Assembly (NCBI RefSeq): GCF_009372255.1
Contig: NZ_LXGN01000056.1
Location: 366,516 to 430,515, forward strand
Length of the DNA: 64,000 bases
Source: Acinetobacter guerrae
GTDB taxonomy: Bacteria > Pseudomonadota > Gammaproteobacteria > Pseudomonadales > Moraxellaceae
Direction: 5' to 3'
The position numbers and the translations under genes are program-made. A model generated the notes under the pieces. The model saw nothing but the letters and a program-made list of their open reading frames with translations, was not told where the DNA came from and ran no database searches. Positions 26,661 to 36,663 of the stretch are shown one piece after another (position 1 is the first letter of the stretch; the number at the start of each line of letters is the position of its first letter).

Positions 26661-27335
26661 CTAATCGTTTGTTTTATTAAATTGCGAATTGAGTTGTTGC
26701 AGTCTGGCTTCAAGGCGATCAATATCCTGATTAAGCTGTCGTGTAGCTTGATTGAGATCATCCATTTGCCAGCGTGGTGCAAACAAACCACTATCTTCTT
26801 TTAGTGCATCTTCTGCAAAAAATAGATGGCTTTGTAGGCTGCGTTTAATCTGTTTTGGCACAAGACCGATTTTAGCCAGTTCATGTGCAAGTGCTGGGCC
26901 AATCCACGGACTTAAATGGGCTGCAAGGTCAGGTTCAGCCTGTTGCATAATACGTTGAATATCTTGTAACAGATGATAATCACCTGTGAGCGGTATATTG
27001 CCAATCTGCTCTGCGTCACCTAATAGAAGTTTAAGTAGCTCAACCACATTTTTGACGTGCAGGGTTGCCGTCGCTTCAGTTAAGCTTACTTGTTGATCGA
27101 ATGGGCGCTGCTCAAAGATAGACGGTGTCGGACTATGCCCCGTAACTGTGGGTTCAAGGCGGACTTTATTTTCATCAAAAAAAATATCAACTGAAAGCTG
27201 CGGGCTATCAATGACCACTCGCAGCATTTGACCTTGTAATTGATTAAGCTGGATACGGGTAATCGCATCCAGATTGATAAAATGATGAATACCGCGTTCG
27301 ATTGCACCGAGCGCAAGAATTGACCACATAATCAT
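26661..27335 (-). CDS. ubiJ: Ubiquinone biosynthesis accessory factor UbiJ (SCP2 domain)
   Basis: Lipid-binding accessory protein that helps organise the soluble Ubi complex. The 224-aa product has an N-terminal SCP2-like fold (about 20-120; ATLHVKNVVELLKLLLGDA). A C-terminal coiled-coil segment ends the protein (LNQATRQLNQDIDRLEARLQQLNSQF), both typical of UbiJ. It sits between ubiE (6 bp away) and ubiB, which fixes the assignment. Confidence 0.92.
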   Translation of the reverse strand: MIMWSILALGAIERGIHHFINLDAITRIQLNQLQGQMLRVVIDSPQLSVDIFFDENKVRLEPTVTGHSPTPSIFEQRPFDQQVSLTEATATLHVKNVVELLKLLLGDAEQIGNIPLTGDYHLLQDIQRIMQQAEPDLAAHLSPWIGPALAHELAKIGLVPKQIKRSLQSHLFFAEDALKEDSGLFAPRWQMDDLNQATRQLNQDIDRLEARLQQLNSQFNKTND

Positions 27336-27341
27336 TGACCT

Positions 27342-28286
27342 TTAAAGTTTAAAACCACGATGTACGGCGACAATTCCACCTGTTAAATTATGATAGTCAC
27401 AGCTTTGGAAGCCTGCTTTTTCCATCATGCTTTTGAGCGTACGTTGATCTGGATGCATACGAATAGATTCGGCCAGATATTTATAGCTTTCTGAATCATT
27501 TGCTACAAGCTTACCCATGATCGGTAAAGCAGTGAATGAATATAGGTCATAAAGTTTAGAAAACGGTTCAAATACAGGTTTTGAAAATTCTAGAATCAAT
27601 AAACGACCACCTGGTTTAAGTACGCGATACATGGCTTCAAGCGCAGCATCTTTATCTGTGACATTGCGCAAACCAAAACTAATGGTTAATAGATCGAAAC
27701 TTTCATCAGCAAAAGGTTCTAATGTTTCAGCATTCGCCAATACGAAATCGACATTGGTACAACCAGCATCGAGTAAGCGGTCACGACCGACATTGAGCAT
27801 CGATTCATTGATATCGGATAACACCACATGACCTTGAGGGCCAACTTCGCGACTAAAGACTTTAGCCAAATCACCTGTACCGCCTGCAATATCTAACACA
27901 TGTTGACCACGGCGAACGCCAGACATATTGATTGCAAAACGCTTCCATAAGCGATGAATACCAAACGACATTAAATCATTCATGATGTCGTATTTACTGG
28001 CAACCGAATGAAAGACTTCAGCCACTTTCTGGGCTTTATCTTCTGCATTCACAGTTTGATAGCCAAAGTGTGTTGTTTCACCGACATTACCCGTTCGGCC
28101 AGCACCACGTGGTAAGTTATATTTAGGTACACTATTGTTTGCTGTGTGATGAAGATTTTGTTGCAAAGATTGTTGCTGACCTTGAGGAGTTCCTTGCGGA
28201 AGTGGTTCATTTAGGAATGGACTATTGCTGTCTGAACGTTCTGCCTGCTCAGTTGAGGAAGTGGGCTTTTGATTTTCGTTAGACAT
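27342..28286 (-). CDS. ubiE: Bifunctional demethylmenaquinone/ubiquinone methyltransferase UbiE
   Basis: SAM-dependent C-methyltransferase of ubiquinone (and, where present, menaquinone) synthesis. The start at 28286 is chosen over 28310 because AGGAG lies 7 bases before it; the product is then 314 aa. The catalytic domain contains the UbiE signature [18 protein letters not shown], motif [13 protein letters not shown], and [33 protein letters not shown]. It carries about 70 extra N-terminal residues rich in Q, N, S and P compared with the roughly 250-aa E. coli protein. This tail is predicted to be disordered. Confidence 0.96.
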   Translation of the reverse strand: MSNENQKPTSSTEQAERSDSNSPFLNEPLPQGTPQGQQQSLQQNLHHTANNSVPKYNLPRGAGRTGNVGETTHFGYQTVNAEDKAQKVAEVFHSVASKYDIMNDLMSFGIHRLWKRFAINMSGVRRGQHVLDIAGGTGDLAKVFSREVGPQGHVVLSDINESMLNVGRDRLLDAGCTNVDFVLANAETLEPFADESFDLLTISFGLRNVTDKDAALEAMYRVLKPGGRLLILEFSKPVFEPFSKLYDLYSFTALPIMGKLVANDSESYKYLAESIRMHPDQRTLKSMMEKAGFQSCDYHNLTGGIVAVHRGFKL

Positions 28287-28456
28287 CTTGTCGCTCCTGA
28301 ATTTAAACACATTATAAAGTGATTATGGCTGTCTGCATGATGACAGAGTTTAGTATGGTTTTACAGTCATCAGTGTGCCATCGTTATCAATACTATACAG
28401 AAATTTATAAAAATAAGGCGCTTAATGCCTATTCTTGCAGTGAGTGCCGATCGAGA

Positions 28457-29161
28457 TCAGCGAAAAGGATCGGGATGACCCGAATGCACTTTTTCAATAA
28501 TATCACGTTCAACTGCACTAAAGGTTTTAATAAATTTTTCTGCAGATTTGAGCGGTTTCATGGCGACAAATCCTTCCTGAATAAACTCATACATCAGGTC
28601 GAAATTGTATTTATGTGCGGCGCTTTTACACATTTTAAAAGCAGCATACATCATAAATGAACGCATGTATTTATCTAGCGCTTCGCCTAAATCGTCCAGT
28701 AATTTTAACTGGGTTAAACGCTGCTCTTTTTGATCCAGTTTGACCAAAGTCTGGCGCATCATTTCATCTGTGATTGGCGCATCTGCTGGATAATCTTTAA
28801 GTAATTGAATGGCGATTTGCTCATCTAATTGCATTGCGAGTACCGCAAGGCTGACCGATTTTGTCCCCGTTTTAATGGCATTATCAGGCAAGAGTTTCTC
28901 TGCTTTATGAGCATATTTAAGCAAGCGTTCGATTTGTAGTGCCAATGGATCAAAATCTGAGCCACCATATAAACGGTTAAGAAAGTATTGTGCCATCAAC
29001 TGATTTTCTGGCTCGTCAAAATAGTCCTGATGAGTATATTTGATACGCGCTTTAAGCCAGATTTGGGCATCATTGAGACGTTGTAATATTGCAGGGTTGT
29101 TATGATATTCAAAGGCGTAATATTGTTGAAGTAAATCATCAAAAGGAGCAAGTTTAGACAT
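28457..29161 (-). CDS. Conserved hypothetical protein (FFLEELY-motif-like)
   Basis: 234-aa cytoplasmic, helix-rich protein without signal peptide or membrane segment. The ORF-track start at 29170 is a GTG; the ATG at 29161 follows a GAG-type site and gives MSKLAPFDDLLQQYY. The segment MAQYFLNRLYGGSDFDP resembles the motif used to name FFLEELY-motif proteins of Acinetobacter and relatives. The protein ends HSGHPDPFR. I know of no established function. It lies upstream of ubiE on the same strand, separated by 170 bp. Confidence 0.75.
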   Translation of the reverse strand: MSKLAPFDDLLQQYYAFEYHNNPAILQRLNDAQIWLKARIKYTHQDYFDEPENQLMAQYFLNRLYGGSDFDPLALQIERLLKYAHKAEKLLPDNAIKTGTKSVSLAVLAMQLDEQIAIQLLKDYPADAPITDEMMRQTLVKLDQKEQRLTQLKLLDDLGEALDKYMRSFMMYAAFKMCKSAAHKYNFDLMYEFIQEGFVAMKPLKSAEKFIKTFSAVERDIIEKVHSGHPDPFR

Positions 29162-29366
29162 TTGAATCACTCAAAATAATCAATTTATCAAAAGCATAAA
29201 AGTCTTAGGTTTAGAGAGCTATGACGTTTACGCAGCAAAATAACGCATGCTAAGTCAGTCAGAATCAAGATAAGTGTAAATTGACATAAATCGTACATGC
29301 ATTGGACTGGAGCTGTTAGGACATTTAGTTATACTCACAAGAGAATCAGAACAAACAGAATAGATC

Positions 29367-30785
29367 ATGAGTGAACAATATACGCATTTTGAGTTAATGG
29401 ATGAAAATCATCTTTCTTCTGAGTTGATTGAAGCACAGTACACCTTAAAAAATAGTTGGGGCAAAAAAAATGCTAAAAGTGTTTTAGTACTGGTCAGTGG
29501 AATTGAATTGGCGGGTAAAGGTGAATCTGTTAAACAACTCAGAGAATGGGTCGATCCCCGATATCTAAAAGTAAAAGCAGATCCACCGTACATGCTTTCA
29601 ACTGATCAGGCATTTTGGCAACCTTATGTCAATTTTATTCCACGTGAAGGTCAAATTGCAGTGATGTTTGGAAATTGGTATAGCGATTTATTGACTACTG
29701 CTATGCATGTGTCCAAACCATTGGATGAAACACTGTTTGATGCTTATGTTGAACAAATGCGGGCGTTTGAGCAAGACCTGAAAAACAATCAGGTTGATGT
29801 CGTCAAAGTTTGGTTTGATTTGTCATGGAAGTCCTTACAAAAACGTCTGGATCATATCGATGCTTCCGAGCGGCAGTGGCATAAACTGCATGGTCTAGAT
29901 TGGCGTAATAAAAAGCAATATGACAATCTGCAAAAATTGCGTCAACGTTTTACGCACGATTGGATCATCATTGACGGTGAAGATGCAAAAGCTCGTGATC
30001 AAACTTTTGCACAGTCGATTTTAAAGACACTCAAGCATTTACCTGAACATTCGACACAAGGTGAAGAAAACTGGCCTCAAGCCTTGATTCCGCATGAATT
30101 GTTGCATCCAGATTCAAAACAATTCGATAAGCTAAAGTATAAGAAAAAGTTAAAAAAACTGACTCGCCGCGTTGCCGATGCAATGCGCTATGACGAGCGT
30201 AAGGTAATGATTGTTTTTGAAGGGATGGATGCGGCTGGAAAAGGGGGATCTATCAAACGTATTATTAAACGGCTTGATCCACGTGAATACGATATTTTTA
30301 CCATCAGTGCGCCAGAAAAATACGAGTTGCGCCATCCGTATTTATGGCGTTTTTGGACAAAGTTAGATAATTGTAGCGATATACGGATTTTTGACCGAAG
30401 CTGGTATGGTCGAGTTTTGGTTGAACGTATAGAAGGTTTTGCCAGTGAGCTAGAATGGCAACGTGCGTATGATGAAATTAATCGTTTTGAAAAAGATTTA
30501 ATTGATAGTCAGACTGTGATTATTAAATTCTGGTTATCGATCAGTAAAGATGAGCAAGAACAGCGATTTCATGCCAGAGAAAAAACCCCGCATAAACGCT
30601 TTAAAATTACCGAAGATGATTGGCGTAATCGAAGCAAGTGGAACGAATACTTAAATGCTGCCGCAGATATGTTTGAGCGAACCAGTACCGATTGCGCACC
30701 ATGGACGATTGTAGCAACTGACGATAAGTACACTGCGCGTATTCAAGTGCTTAAAGCTATTTTGAAACAAATGAAGTCGGATTAA
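29367..30785 (+). CDS. pap: Polyphosphate:AMP phosphotransferase (class II PPK2, double domain)
   Basis: Transfers phosphate from polyphosphate to AMP to make ADP. The 472-aa product has two PPK2 domains in tandem (about 1-230 and 240-472), as in the characterised Acinetobacter johnsonii enzyme. Domain 2 has a canonical Walker A GMDAAGKGGSIKRI and lid/Walker B IFDRSWYGRVLVERIEG. Domain 1 has GIELAGKGESVKQL but FGNWYSDLLTT in place of FDRSWYGR, so it is probably inactive. The gene is monocistronic, with a hairpin just downstream. Confidence 0.93.
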   Translation: MSEQYTHFELMDENHLSSELIEAQYTLKNSWGKKNAKSVLVLVSGIELAGKGESVKQLREWVDPRYLKVKADPPYMLSTDQAFWQPYVNFIPREGQIAVMFGNWYSDLLTTAMHVSKPLDETLFDAYVEQMRAFEQDLKNNQVDVVKVWFDLSWKSLQKRLDHIDASERQWHKLHGLDWRNKKQYDNLQKLRQRFTHDWIIIDGEDAKARDQTFAQSILKTLKHLPEHSTQGEENWPQALIPHELLHPDSKQFDKLKYKKKLKKLTRRVADAMRYDERKVMIVFEGMDAAGKGGSIKRIIKRLDPREYDIFTISAPEKYELRHPYLWRFWTKLDNCSDIRIFDRSWYGRVLVERIEGFASELEWQRAYDEINRFEKDLIDSQTVIIKFWLSISKDEQEQRFHAREKTPHKRFKITEDDWRNRSKWNEYLNAAADMFERTSTDCAPWTIVATDDKYTARIQVLKAILKQMKSD

Positions 30786-30786
30786 A

Positions 30787-30828
30787 GAAAAAACATCTGA
30801 CTTGAAGCAAATATTCAAGTCAGATGTT
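30787..30828 (-). terminator. Terminator between pap and the MHS transporter gene
   Basis: A 14-bp stem ACATCTGACTTGAA/TTCAAGTCAGATGT has a 7-nt loop. Read on minus it is followed by TTTTTTCTTT, so it best fits termination of the transporter gene. It may also stop pap transcripts. Confidence 0.85.
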
Positions 30829-30837
30829 ATATATGAA

Positions 30838-32154
30838 TTAATGCGATGTATTTGATGCAAGTTGAGCTTTGATCTTGGGTGTTTGGCTGTTTTGAGATTG
30901 GCGCTGACGGAAGACAATTAATGTCGCAATCAAGCTCACAATCGCAGCAAACATGAGCCAAAAAGCAGGCATACTTTTGCTGCCACTTTGTTCGACCAAA
31001 TAAGTTGCAATCATTGGTGTTAGACCACCAAAAACAGAGGTCGCTAAACTATAAGCCACAGAAAAACCTGCAATACGTACCGAGCTTGGCATCATCTCTG
31101 TCAAGGATACGACCAAAGCGCCATTATAAAAACTATAAAGCAGTGATAACCATAACAAAGCCATTAACATATGGCTCAAGCTAATATTTTGCGTTAACCA
31201 ACTTAGCAGTGGATAAGCTGTGATAAAAATTAGCGTTGTTGTGGTAATGAGGAGTGGCTTACGTCCAAATTTATCAGATAGATAGCCGCCAATGGGTAAC
31301 AAGATAAAGTTACTTATGCCGACCATCACCGTTGCAATCAAGCTTTCTGCGGTAGTCAGATGCAAAACTTCTTTACCATAAGTCGGGGTGTAAACCGTAA
31401 TGAAATAGAACATCGTTGTGGTGGTTGCGACCATCGACATTCCAATTAACACGACTTTCCAGTTAGCTGCCAATGTTGACATAATCTGGCGTGTGGTTGG
31501 ATGTTCTTTGCGTGAGGTAAATGCTTCGGTTTCCTGTAATGATTTTCTTAGCCAGAAAATAAAAGGAATAATGGCGCAGCCTACAAAAAAAGGAATTCGC
31601 CACGCCCATGCATCGACCTGTGCTTTGGTAAAGGCAAGACTTACAATATAACCTAACACTGCTGCAAAAATGACCGCAACTTGTTGGCTGGCAGATTGCC
31701 AACTGGTCATAAAACCACGATTATGCGGTTCTGCAATTTCAGATAAATACACCGAGACACCGCCAAGTTCGACACCTGCTGAAAAACCTTGTGCTAAACG
31801 TCCAATAAAAATCAGCGCAGTTGCAGCGAAGCCAATCGTGGCATAGCCAGGTGTTAGAGCAATAAGCAATGAACCCACTGCCATAATACTTAATGTGACC
31901 ATCAAACCTTTACGACGACCAATACGATCCACATAAGGGCCTAAAACCAAAGCACCAATTGGACGCATTAAGAAACTTACCGCGAAGATCAAGAAAGTCT
32001 TCATCAGTGCAGCATAACTACTGTCAGAATGAAAAAAAGTTTCCCCAATGGCTTTGGCATAGAGTCCAAACAAAAAGAAATCGTATTGTTCGAGAAAATT
32101 ACCACTGGTTACATTAAAAATGGCGCGTAGGCGCGAAGAAGATCCATGTTGCAC
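30838..32154 (-). CDS. MFS transporter of the MHS family (citrate/tricarballylate-like)
   Basis: 438-aa inner-membrane proton symporter with 12 transmembrane segments. The metabolite:H+ symporter signature is clear. It comprises [15 protein letters not shown] in helix 1, [22 protein letters not shown] in loop 2-3, [23 protein letters not shown] in helix 4-5, and [14 protein letters not shown] in loop 8-9. Relatives include citrate-proton symporter CitA and TcuC. The neighbours give no substrate clue. Confidence 0.88.
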   Translation of the reverse strand: MQHGSSSRLRAIFNVTSGNFLEQYDFFLFGLYAKAIGETFFHSDSSYAALMKTFLIFAVSFLMRPIGALVLGPYVDRIGRRKGLMVTLSIMAVGSLLIALTPGYATIGFAATALIFIGRLAQGFSAGVELGGVSVYLSEIAEPHNRGFMTSWQSASQQVAVIFAAVLGYIVSLAFTKAQVDAWAWRIPFFVGCAIIPFIFWLRKSLQETEAFTSRKEHPTTRQIMSTLAANWKVVLIGMSMVATTTTMFYFITVYTPTYGKEVLHLTTAESLIATVMVGISNFILLPIGGYLSDKFGRKPLLITTTTLIFITAYPLLSWLTQNISLSHMLMALLWLSLLYSFYNGALVVSLTEMMPSSVRIAGFSVAYSLATSVFGGLTPMIATYLVEQSGSKSMPAFWLMFAAIVSLIATLIVFRQRQSQNSQTPKIKAQLASNTSH

Positions 32155-32347
32155 AACGACTCTCCATAGTTTTTTGTCATCGTTGCAGCAGGATAAAAAT
32201 GAAATATTTAATAAAACTTAAAAATATGGAATTGTTTGTAGGAAAATTTATATGAATTGTACCTAATTAAAGACAAAATCTAAAAAAAGAGAGTTGAACC
32301 CAAGCCATGTTGCTCGGGATCAGTTTTATCTCTTGGTGAATATCGAC

Positions 32348-32857
32348 TTAGGCGACGACATTTCCATTCGCATTTTTTTGTTGAATGCGTTTCGCCAATT
32401 GATAACAATCTTGTACATGTGCTTCAGCCACTTTTTTCATGACGATATAACCCAAACTGGCAGCCACAATGGACCCACCTAGCGGAATAAACTTGGTGAC
32501 TTGTTTGGTAATGACTTTACCAATAATTCCATTTAAAGATTTTTTAACCGCAGTTCGTGCAACGACCAAACCAGAAAATTCAAAACCGCGTTTGCGAAGC
32601 TCATTCCAGTGAATTTTTTTAGTTTCAGGGTCATAAACACTAATATGATCGGGCGATAAGCCAAAGCGAGTGCTAATTTCTGGAATGAGTTGTGACAAAA
32701 TCCCAATATCAATGACGACATCAAAAAAAGGAATTGGAACGACAGCCGCGCCAGCAGAAAAATAGGCACGTTTTTTGACCATTTCCAAACATTCTGTACG
32801 GATCTGCTCCAGATCTAAATTAGGATCAATTGAATCGGGGATATTTTCTATTTTCAT
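32348..32857 (-). CDS. Hypothetical membrane-associated protein (DUF697/EcsC-like)
   Basis: 169-aa protein. The segments KRAYFSAGAAVVPIPFFDVVIDIGILSQLIPEIS and FIPLGGSIVAASLGYIVMKK are amphipathic to hydrophobic. They resemble the C-terminal region of DUF697/YcjF-like or EcsC-like proteins, without a GTPase domain. There is no signal peptide. It is a single gene diverging from recC. Function not recognised. Confidence 0.6.
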   Translation of the reverse strand: MKIENIPDSIDPNLDLEQIRTECLEMVKKRAYFSAGAAVVPIPFFDVVIDIGILSQLIPEISTRFGLSPDHISVYDPETKKIHWNELRKRGFEFSGLVVARTAVKKSLNGIIGKVITKQVTKFIPLGGSIVAASLGYIVMKKVAEAHVQDCYQLAKRIQQKNANGNVVA

Positions 32858-33024
32858 CGGGTTATACTCAAGTCAGTTCCTTATCAATCATTCAAGCATG
32901 TATTTTAAATGATGTTCACATTTTTATTTCATATCACAAACGTGACATAGTTACATTTAGATGTATAGTGACGAATGTTTATGATTTTGTGCATAAAAGC
33001 ATAGCTTAGTAAGGTAAGGAATAC

Positions 33025-36000
33025 ATGGCAATACATGTCATTCAAAGTCAACGTATCGATGTATTATTGCAAGGGCTTGCGCAAACTTCGCAATATAGCT
33101 ATGAACAACCTTTTCAGGTACTGGCCACTCAACATTTTATTGTTCCCAATGCCGCCGTGCAGCAATGGTTGACTGAAAAGCTCTCGGAACTACAGGGAAT
33201 TCATGCCAATTATCAGTTTCATCAACGTATTCGTGGATTTCAGTGGTATGCCTATCAACAAGTATTAAGTGAACATAAGGATCAGGTACGTAAAGCCAAT
33301 ATTCCCCGCCTGATTTTAAAATGGCGAATTTATCAGGCCTTGCATTCTTATATTCAATCTGACCAGATGCAAGTGACGATCGAACATCCATTGCATTCGA
33401 TCATTGCCCGAATTTATGACAGCGCAGATCGACTGAATCACGGTATTGAGAAGCAACTCAAAAAACAAAGCATGTTGTATTGGATTGCTGAACAAGTCTC
33501 GCAATTATTTAGCAATTACATGTTGTATCGGGGACATTGTCAAAAAAACTGTGTTGGAAAATGTACCTGCTCAACCAATTGGCTAAGTGCGTGGGGCAAT
33601 GATCATGCACTCGATATTGAAAAGTTGATGATGAATCAGGATCAAAGCGTTTCAGCATTTCAATTACAACAAGCGCAAGACTTAGAAGCTTGGCAACGTT
33701 GGTTATGGAAAGAGCATTTCCATCAGGATTTTTTAGAAATAGAGAAAATTGATGAGCTGTTTTGGCAGCAGCTTGATACTGAGGAGACACGTGCGCAGGC
33801 GTTAAAGCGTTTACCTCAGCAGGTGGCATTATTTACTTTATTGGATTTACCACCTAATCAACTTCAGTTTTTGCGTCGCTTGGGACAATATCTTGAGATT
33901 TATATTTTTCATTATAACCCTTCACAGGAATACTGGGCCGATAGCGTCGATCCACTTTGGAAACAGCGTTATGATGTTGGGGTAAAAGAGCGTTTTATTG
34001 CCAAAAACCCTAAGGCAAATGATATTGAGATCGCTGAGTTTTTCCAACAATTCACTTTGCATTTCAATGCTGAAGCTCGTGAATCACGTCATCCTTTATT
34101 GACGCGTTTAGGTAAGCAAGCACGGGATCATTTTTCGCTACTTTCAAATTTATCGACAGGTGAAGAAGGGCATTGGGTAGATGCTTTTGTCGATAGCTTT
34201 CCTGATACGTTATTGGGGCATGTCCAGTCCGATATTTTGCATTTGGTCGAGCCTAAAGCAGGGCAGTATTCATTTAAGCTAACGGACGAATCTATACAGA
34301 TTCATGTCTGCCACTCAGGTTTAAGACAGCTAGAAGTCTTACGTGATCAACTGATATATTGGTTAGCACAGGGAACCTTAGATCATCCGCGCCGTCCTAG
34401 TGATATCCTCGTTCTCACTCCAAATCTTAAAGCACTAGAACCACAGATTCGTAGTGTTTTCCCAGCAACACCAAGTGATGAAGGTGTGTTTTTGCCTGTA
34501 AAAATTGCAGGGGTAGCACAATTGGATGTACTGAATGCATGGCGTTCAGTATTAGGACGTATTCAACTACTGCAAAGCCGTTTTAATTATGATGAATTTG
34601 CAGATTGGCTCAGCCTAAATGCAACTCAGCTCTGCTATGGACTAGATGACACTCAAGTGTCACGTTTACTCAAGTTGTTGGCTGCATCGGGTTTTAAGCG
34701 TGGTTTTGATACGGTTCACTTACAACAAAGTTTAGTCGGTGGCGATGATGATTATCGCTACAGTTTTAAATTTGCACTGGATCGACTGGCTTTAGGAATT
34801 GCGATTCCAGATCATGTGTTGTTTCAGGGAACTTTAAGTTATGCACAGGTACAACCTGATGATTTTGAACTCATTGGCAAACTGATTCAGATTTATCGAG
34901 ATTTTGACCAGCGTCGTGATTGGTTAGTAGCACATGAACAGGGCGAACAACTGGCTGTTGAAATCTGGTTAAAACGTTTAATGACAGATGTCAGCGAATT
35001 TGAGCAAGTAGGCGTAACGGCTTTAAAACCTGCACGAGACGCAATCAAAAAACAAGAACGTATGGTGACTCTGGCCAGTTTCTATGGAGAGGCAGAAACT
35101 CAGCATTTACGTCAGATTTCTTTGCCATTGCCCTATTTGCTTGAAGAAATTCAGCGCACTTTAGAAAATCAAACTGCTCAAGCAGAACCTACAGGTCAGA
35201 TTACCTTTAGCCAAATCGGTCAGATTCGACCCTTGCCTTATCGGTTAGTGGTGTTACTCAATCTGGATCAAGGGCAATTTCCAAATCGTGACAATCATAC
35301 TCCGTTTGATTTGATGGATGTGCTGCGACCACAACTTGGCGATCGTTCACGTTTGGAAGATGACCAAGGGGCATTTCTGGATGCGGTGTTGTTGGCGCAA
35401 GATAATCTGTGGCTATTTTATAATGGCTTTGATGTGAATGATGGCGAAGTGCGAGAGCCTTCAAGTATTGTTCAAGAATTAACAGCCCATCTGGCTTATA
35501 TTGTTAAGTCTGAGGTTGATCAACCTCAATTTGAGCAGTTTAAGCAGTTAGGGGTTCCGCCTCAACTTATTCCTCTTTATCGAATTCATAGCTTGCAACC
35601 TTTTGACCTTACAGGGTTTATTCAGCAGCCCCCATTACAGCGTTATCAGGATCAATGGTATCAAGTTGCCCAAAATATTCAGCAGCGACAAGGGCAACGT
35701 CAGCCGTGGGTAAATATGGATTATCAGCAACAATCACAGGATTTGGTCTTGCTTGATAGTCAGCAATGGATCGCAGATATTACTTTTCCGGCACGTTTGT
35801 ACCTGAAAACATTGGGTATCGAAAATCTGAGTCAACAGGCACGACTTGATCAGGATGAACCTCTGTTTCTAGATGGCTTAGGTAAATATGCTATTCGTCA
35901 TTTTTTACATCAACATCCAGAGGATGCACCTGCTGATTTACTGTTAGACCAATTACCTGTCAGTAAAATTAAACACAGTGCATGGCAACAGAGTTTATTT

Positions 36001-36657
36001 GAGCAGGAACGATTACAAGAACGTTTGCAACACTATGCGATGCAGGAGACATCCACCACTTATCGGACATGGCGCTTATCATCACAGTTGCACATGAACA
36101 TTCAAATCCCTACTGAGGATGTACAGGATTGGATCAGTGTGCAAGCATCAAGTGCGCGGGCCAAAAGGATCGCCAAAGTATGGTTAGAATATCTTATTTG
36201 GCTTGCTTATCTGAATCAGGGTGAACATGCACAAGACAAGCGCCGTATCGTAGTATTTGGTGATCAAACGGTCATTTGTGAAGGGCTTTCATCGGTTCAG
36301 GCACATGAATATCTGAATGCATGGTTGCTGGCATGGCAATATGCTGTGCAGCAACCTTTAGTACTCCCTGCGGCACTATTATTACAGCCTCTTGAAAAAG
36401 GTAAACAGTATCATTGGGAAGAACAAGGGGCAGACTTATTGCTTGCTGAAAAAGATCGCGAAAGTATTTTAAAAGAATGGAATAAAACAGGCGCTTTTAG
36501 TGCTTTCGATGTGACTCAGGATGAAAGCAACAAGTCGCATCAGGACTGGTCATTTATTTTGCAGGAACAAGATGCACAGGCTTTATTAAATGTCGCGTTG
36601 ACAGAATTTTCCTATGCCTTATATGCCCCAATTTTTCACTATGTGCGTATGGAGTAA
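33025..36657 (+). CDS. recC: Exodeoxyribonuclease V gamma subunit RecC
   Basis: Subunit of the RecBCD helicase-nuclease that holds the complex together and recognises Chi during double-strand-break repair. The 1210-aa product begins with the RecC core FIVPNAAVQQWLTEKLSELQGIHANYQF and has the helicase-like domains of the family. RPSDILVLTPNLKALEPQI lies near 455, and VVLLNLDQGQFPNRDNHTPFDLM near 750. A PD-D/ExK-like C-terminal fold follows. Length matches the 1122-1200 aa usual range. The next gene, recB, begins 6 bp downstream. Confidence 0.96.
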   Translation: MAIHVIQSQRIDVLLQGLAQTSQYSYEQPFQVLATQHFIVPNAAVQQWLTEKLSELQGIHANYQFHQRIRGFQWYAYQQVLSEHKDQVRKANIPRLILKWRIYQALHSYIQSDQMQVTIEHPLHSIIARIYDSADRLNHGIEKQLKKQSMLYWIAEQVSQLFSNYMLYRGHCQKNCVGKCTCSTNWLSAWGNDHALDIEKLMMNQDQSVSAFQLQQAQDLEAWQRWLWKEHFHQDFLEIEKIDELFWQQLDTEETRAQALKRLPQQVALFTLLDLPPNQLQFLRRLGQYLEIYIFHYNPSQEYWADSVDPLWKQRYDVGVKERFIAKNPKANDIEIAEFFQQFTLHFNAEARESRHPLLTRLGKQARDHFSLLSNLSTGEEGHWVDAFVDSFPDTLLGHVQSDILHLVEPKAGQYSFKLTDESIQIHVCHSGLRQLEVLRDQLIYWLAQGTLDHPRRPSDILVLTPNLKALEPQIRSVFPATPSDEGVFLPVKIAGVAQLDVLNAWRSVLGRIQLLQSRFNYDEFADWLSLNATQLCYGLDDTQVSRLLKLLAASGFKRGFDTVHLQQSLVGGDDDYRYSFKFALDRLALGIAIPDHVLFQGTLSYAQVQPDDFELIGKLIQIYRDFDQRRDWLVAHEQGEQLAVEIWLKRLMTDVSEFEQVGVTALKPARDAIKKQERMVTLASFYGEAETQHLRQISLPLPYLLEEIQRTLENQTAQAEPTGQITFSQIGQIRPLPYRLVVLLNLDQGQFPNRDNHTPFDLMDVLRPQLGDRSRLEDDQGAFLDAVLLAQDNLWLFYNGFDVNDGEVREPSSIVQELTAHLAYIVKSEVDQPQFEQFKQLGVPPQLIPLYRIHSLQPFDLTGFIQQPPLQRYQDQWYQVAQNIQQRQGQRQPWVNMDYQQQSQDLVLLDSQQWIADITFPARLYLKTLGIENLSQQARLDQDEPLFLDGLGKYAIRHFLHQHPEDAPADLLLDQLPVSKIKHSAWQQSLFEQERLQERLQHYAMQETSTTYRTWRLSSQLHMNIQIPTEDVQDWISVQASSARAKRIAKVWLEYLIWLAYLNQGEHAQDKRRIVVFGDQTVICEGLSSVQAHEYLNAWLLAWQYAVQQPLVLPAALLLQPLEKGKQYHWEEQGADLLLAEKDRESILKEWNKTGAFSAFDVTQDESNKSHQDWSFILQEQDAQALLNVALTEFSYALYAPIFHYVRME

Positions 36658-36663
36658 GCTCTG

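Noticed and set aside
33137-33829. Minus-strand ORFs inside recC (84, 62 and 106 aa)
   Set aside because: They are out-of-frame shadows of a long, well-conserved coding sequence on plus. No ribosome sites or homology were recognised.
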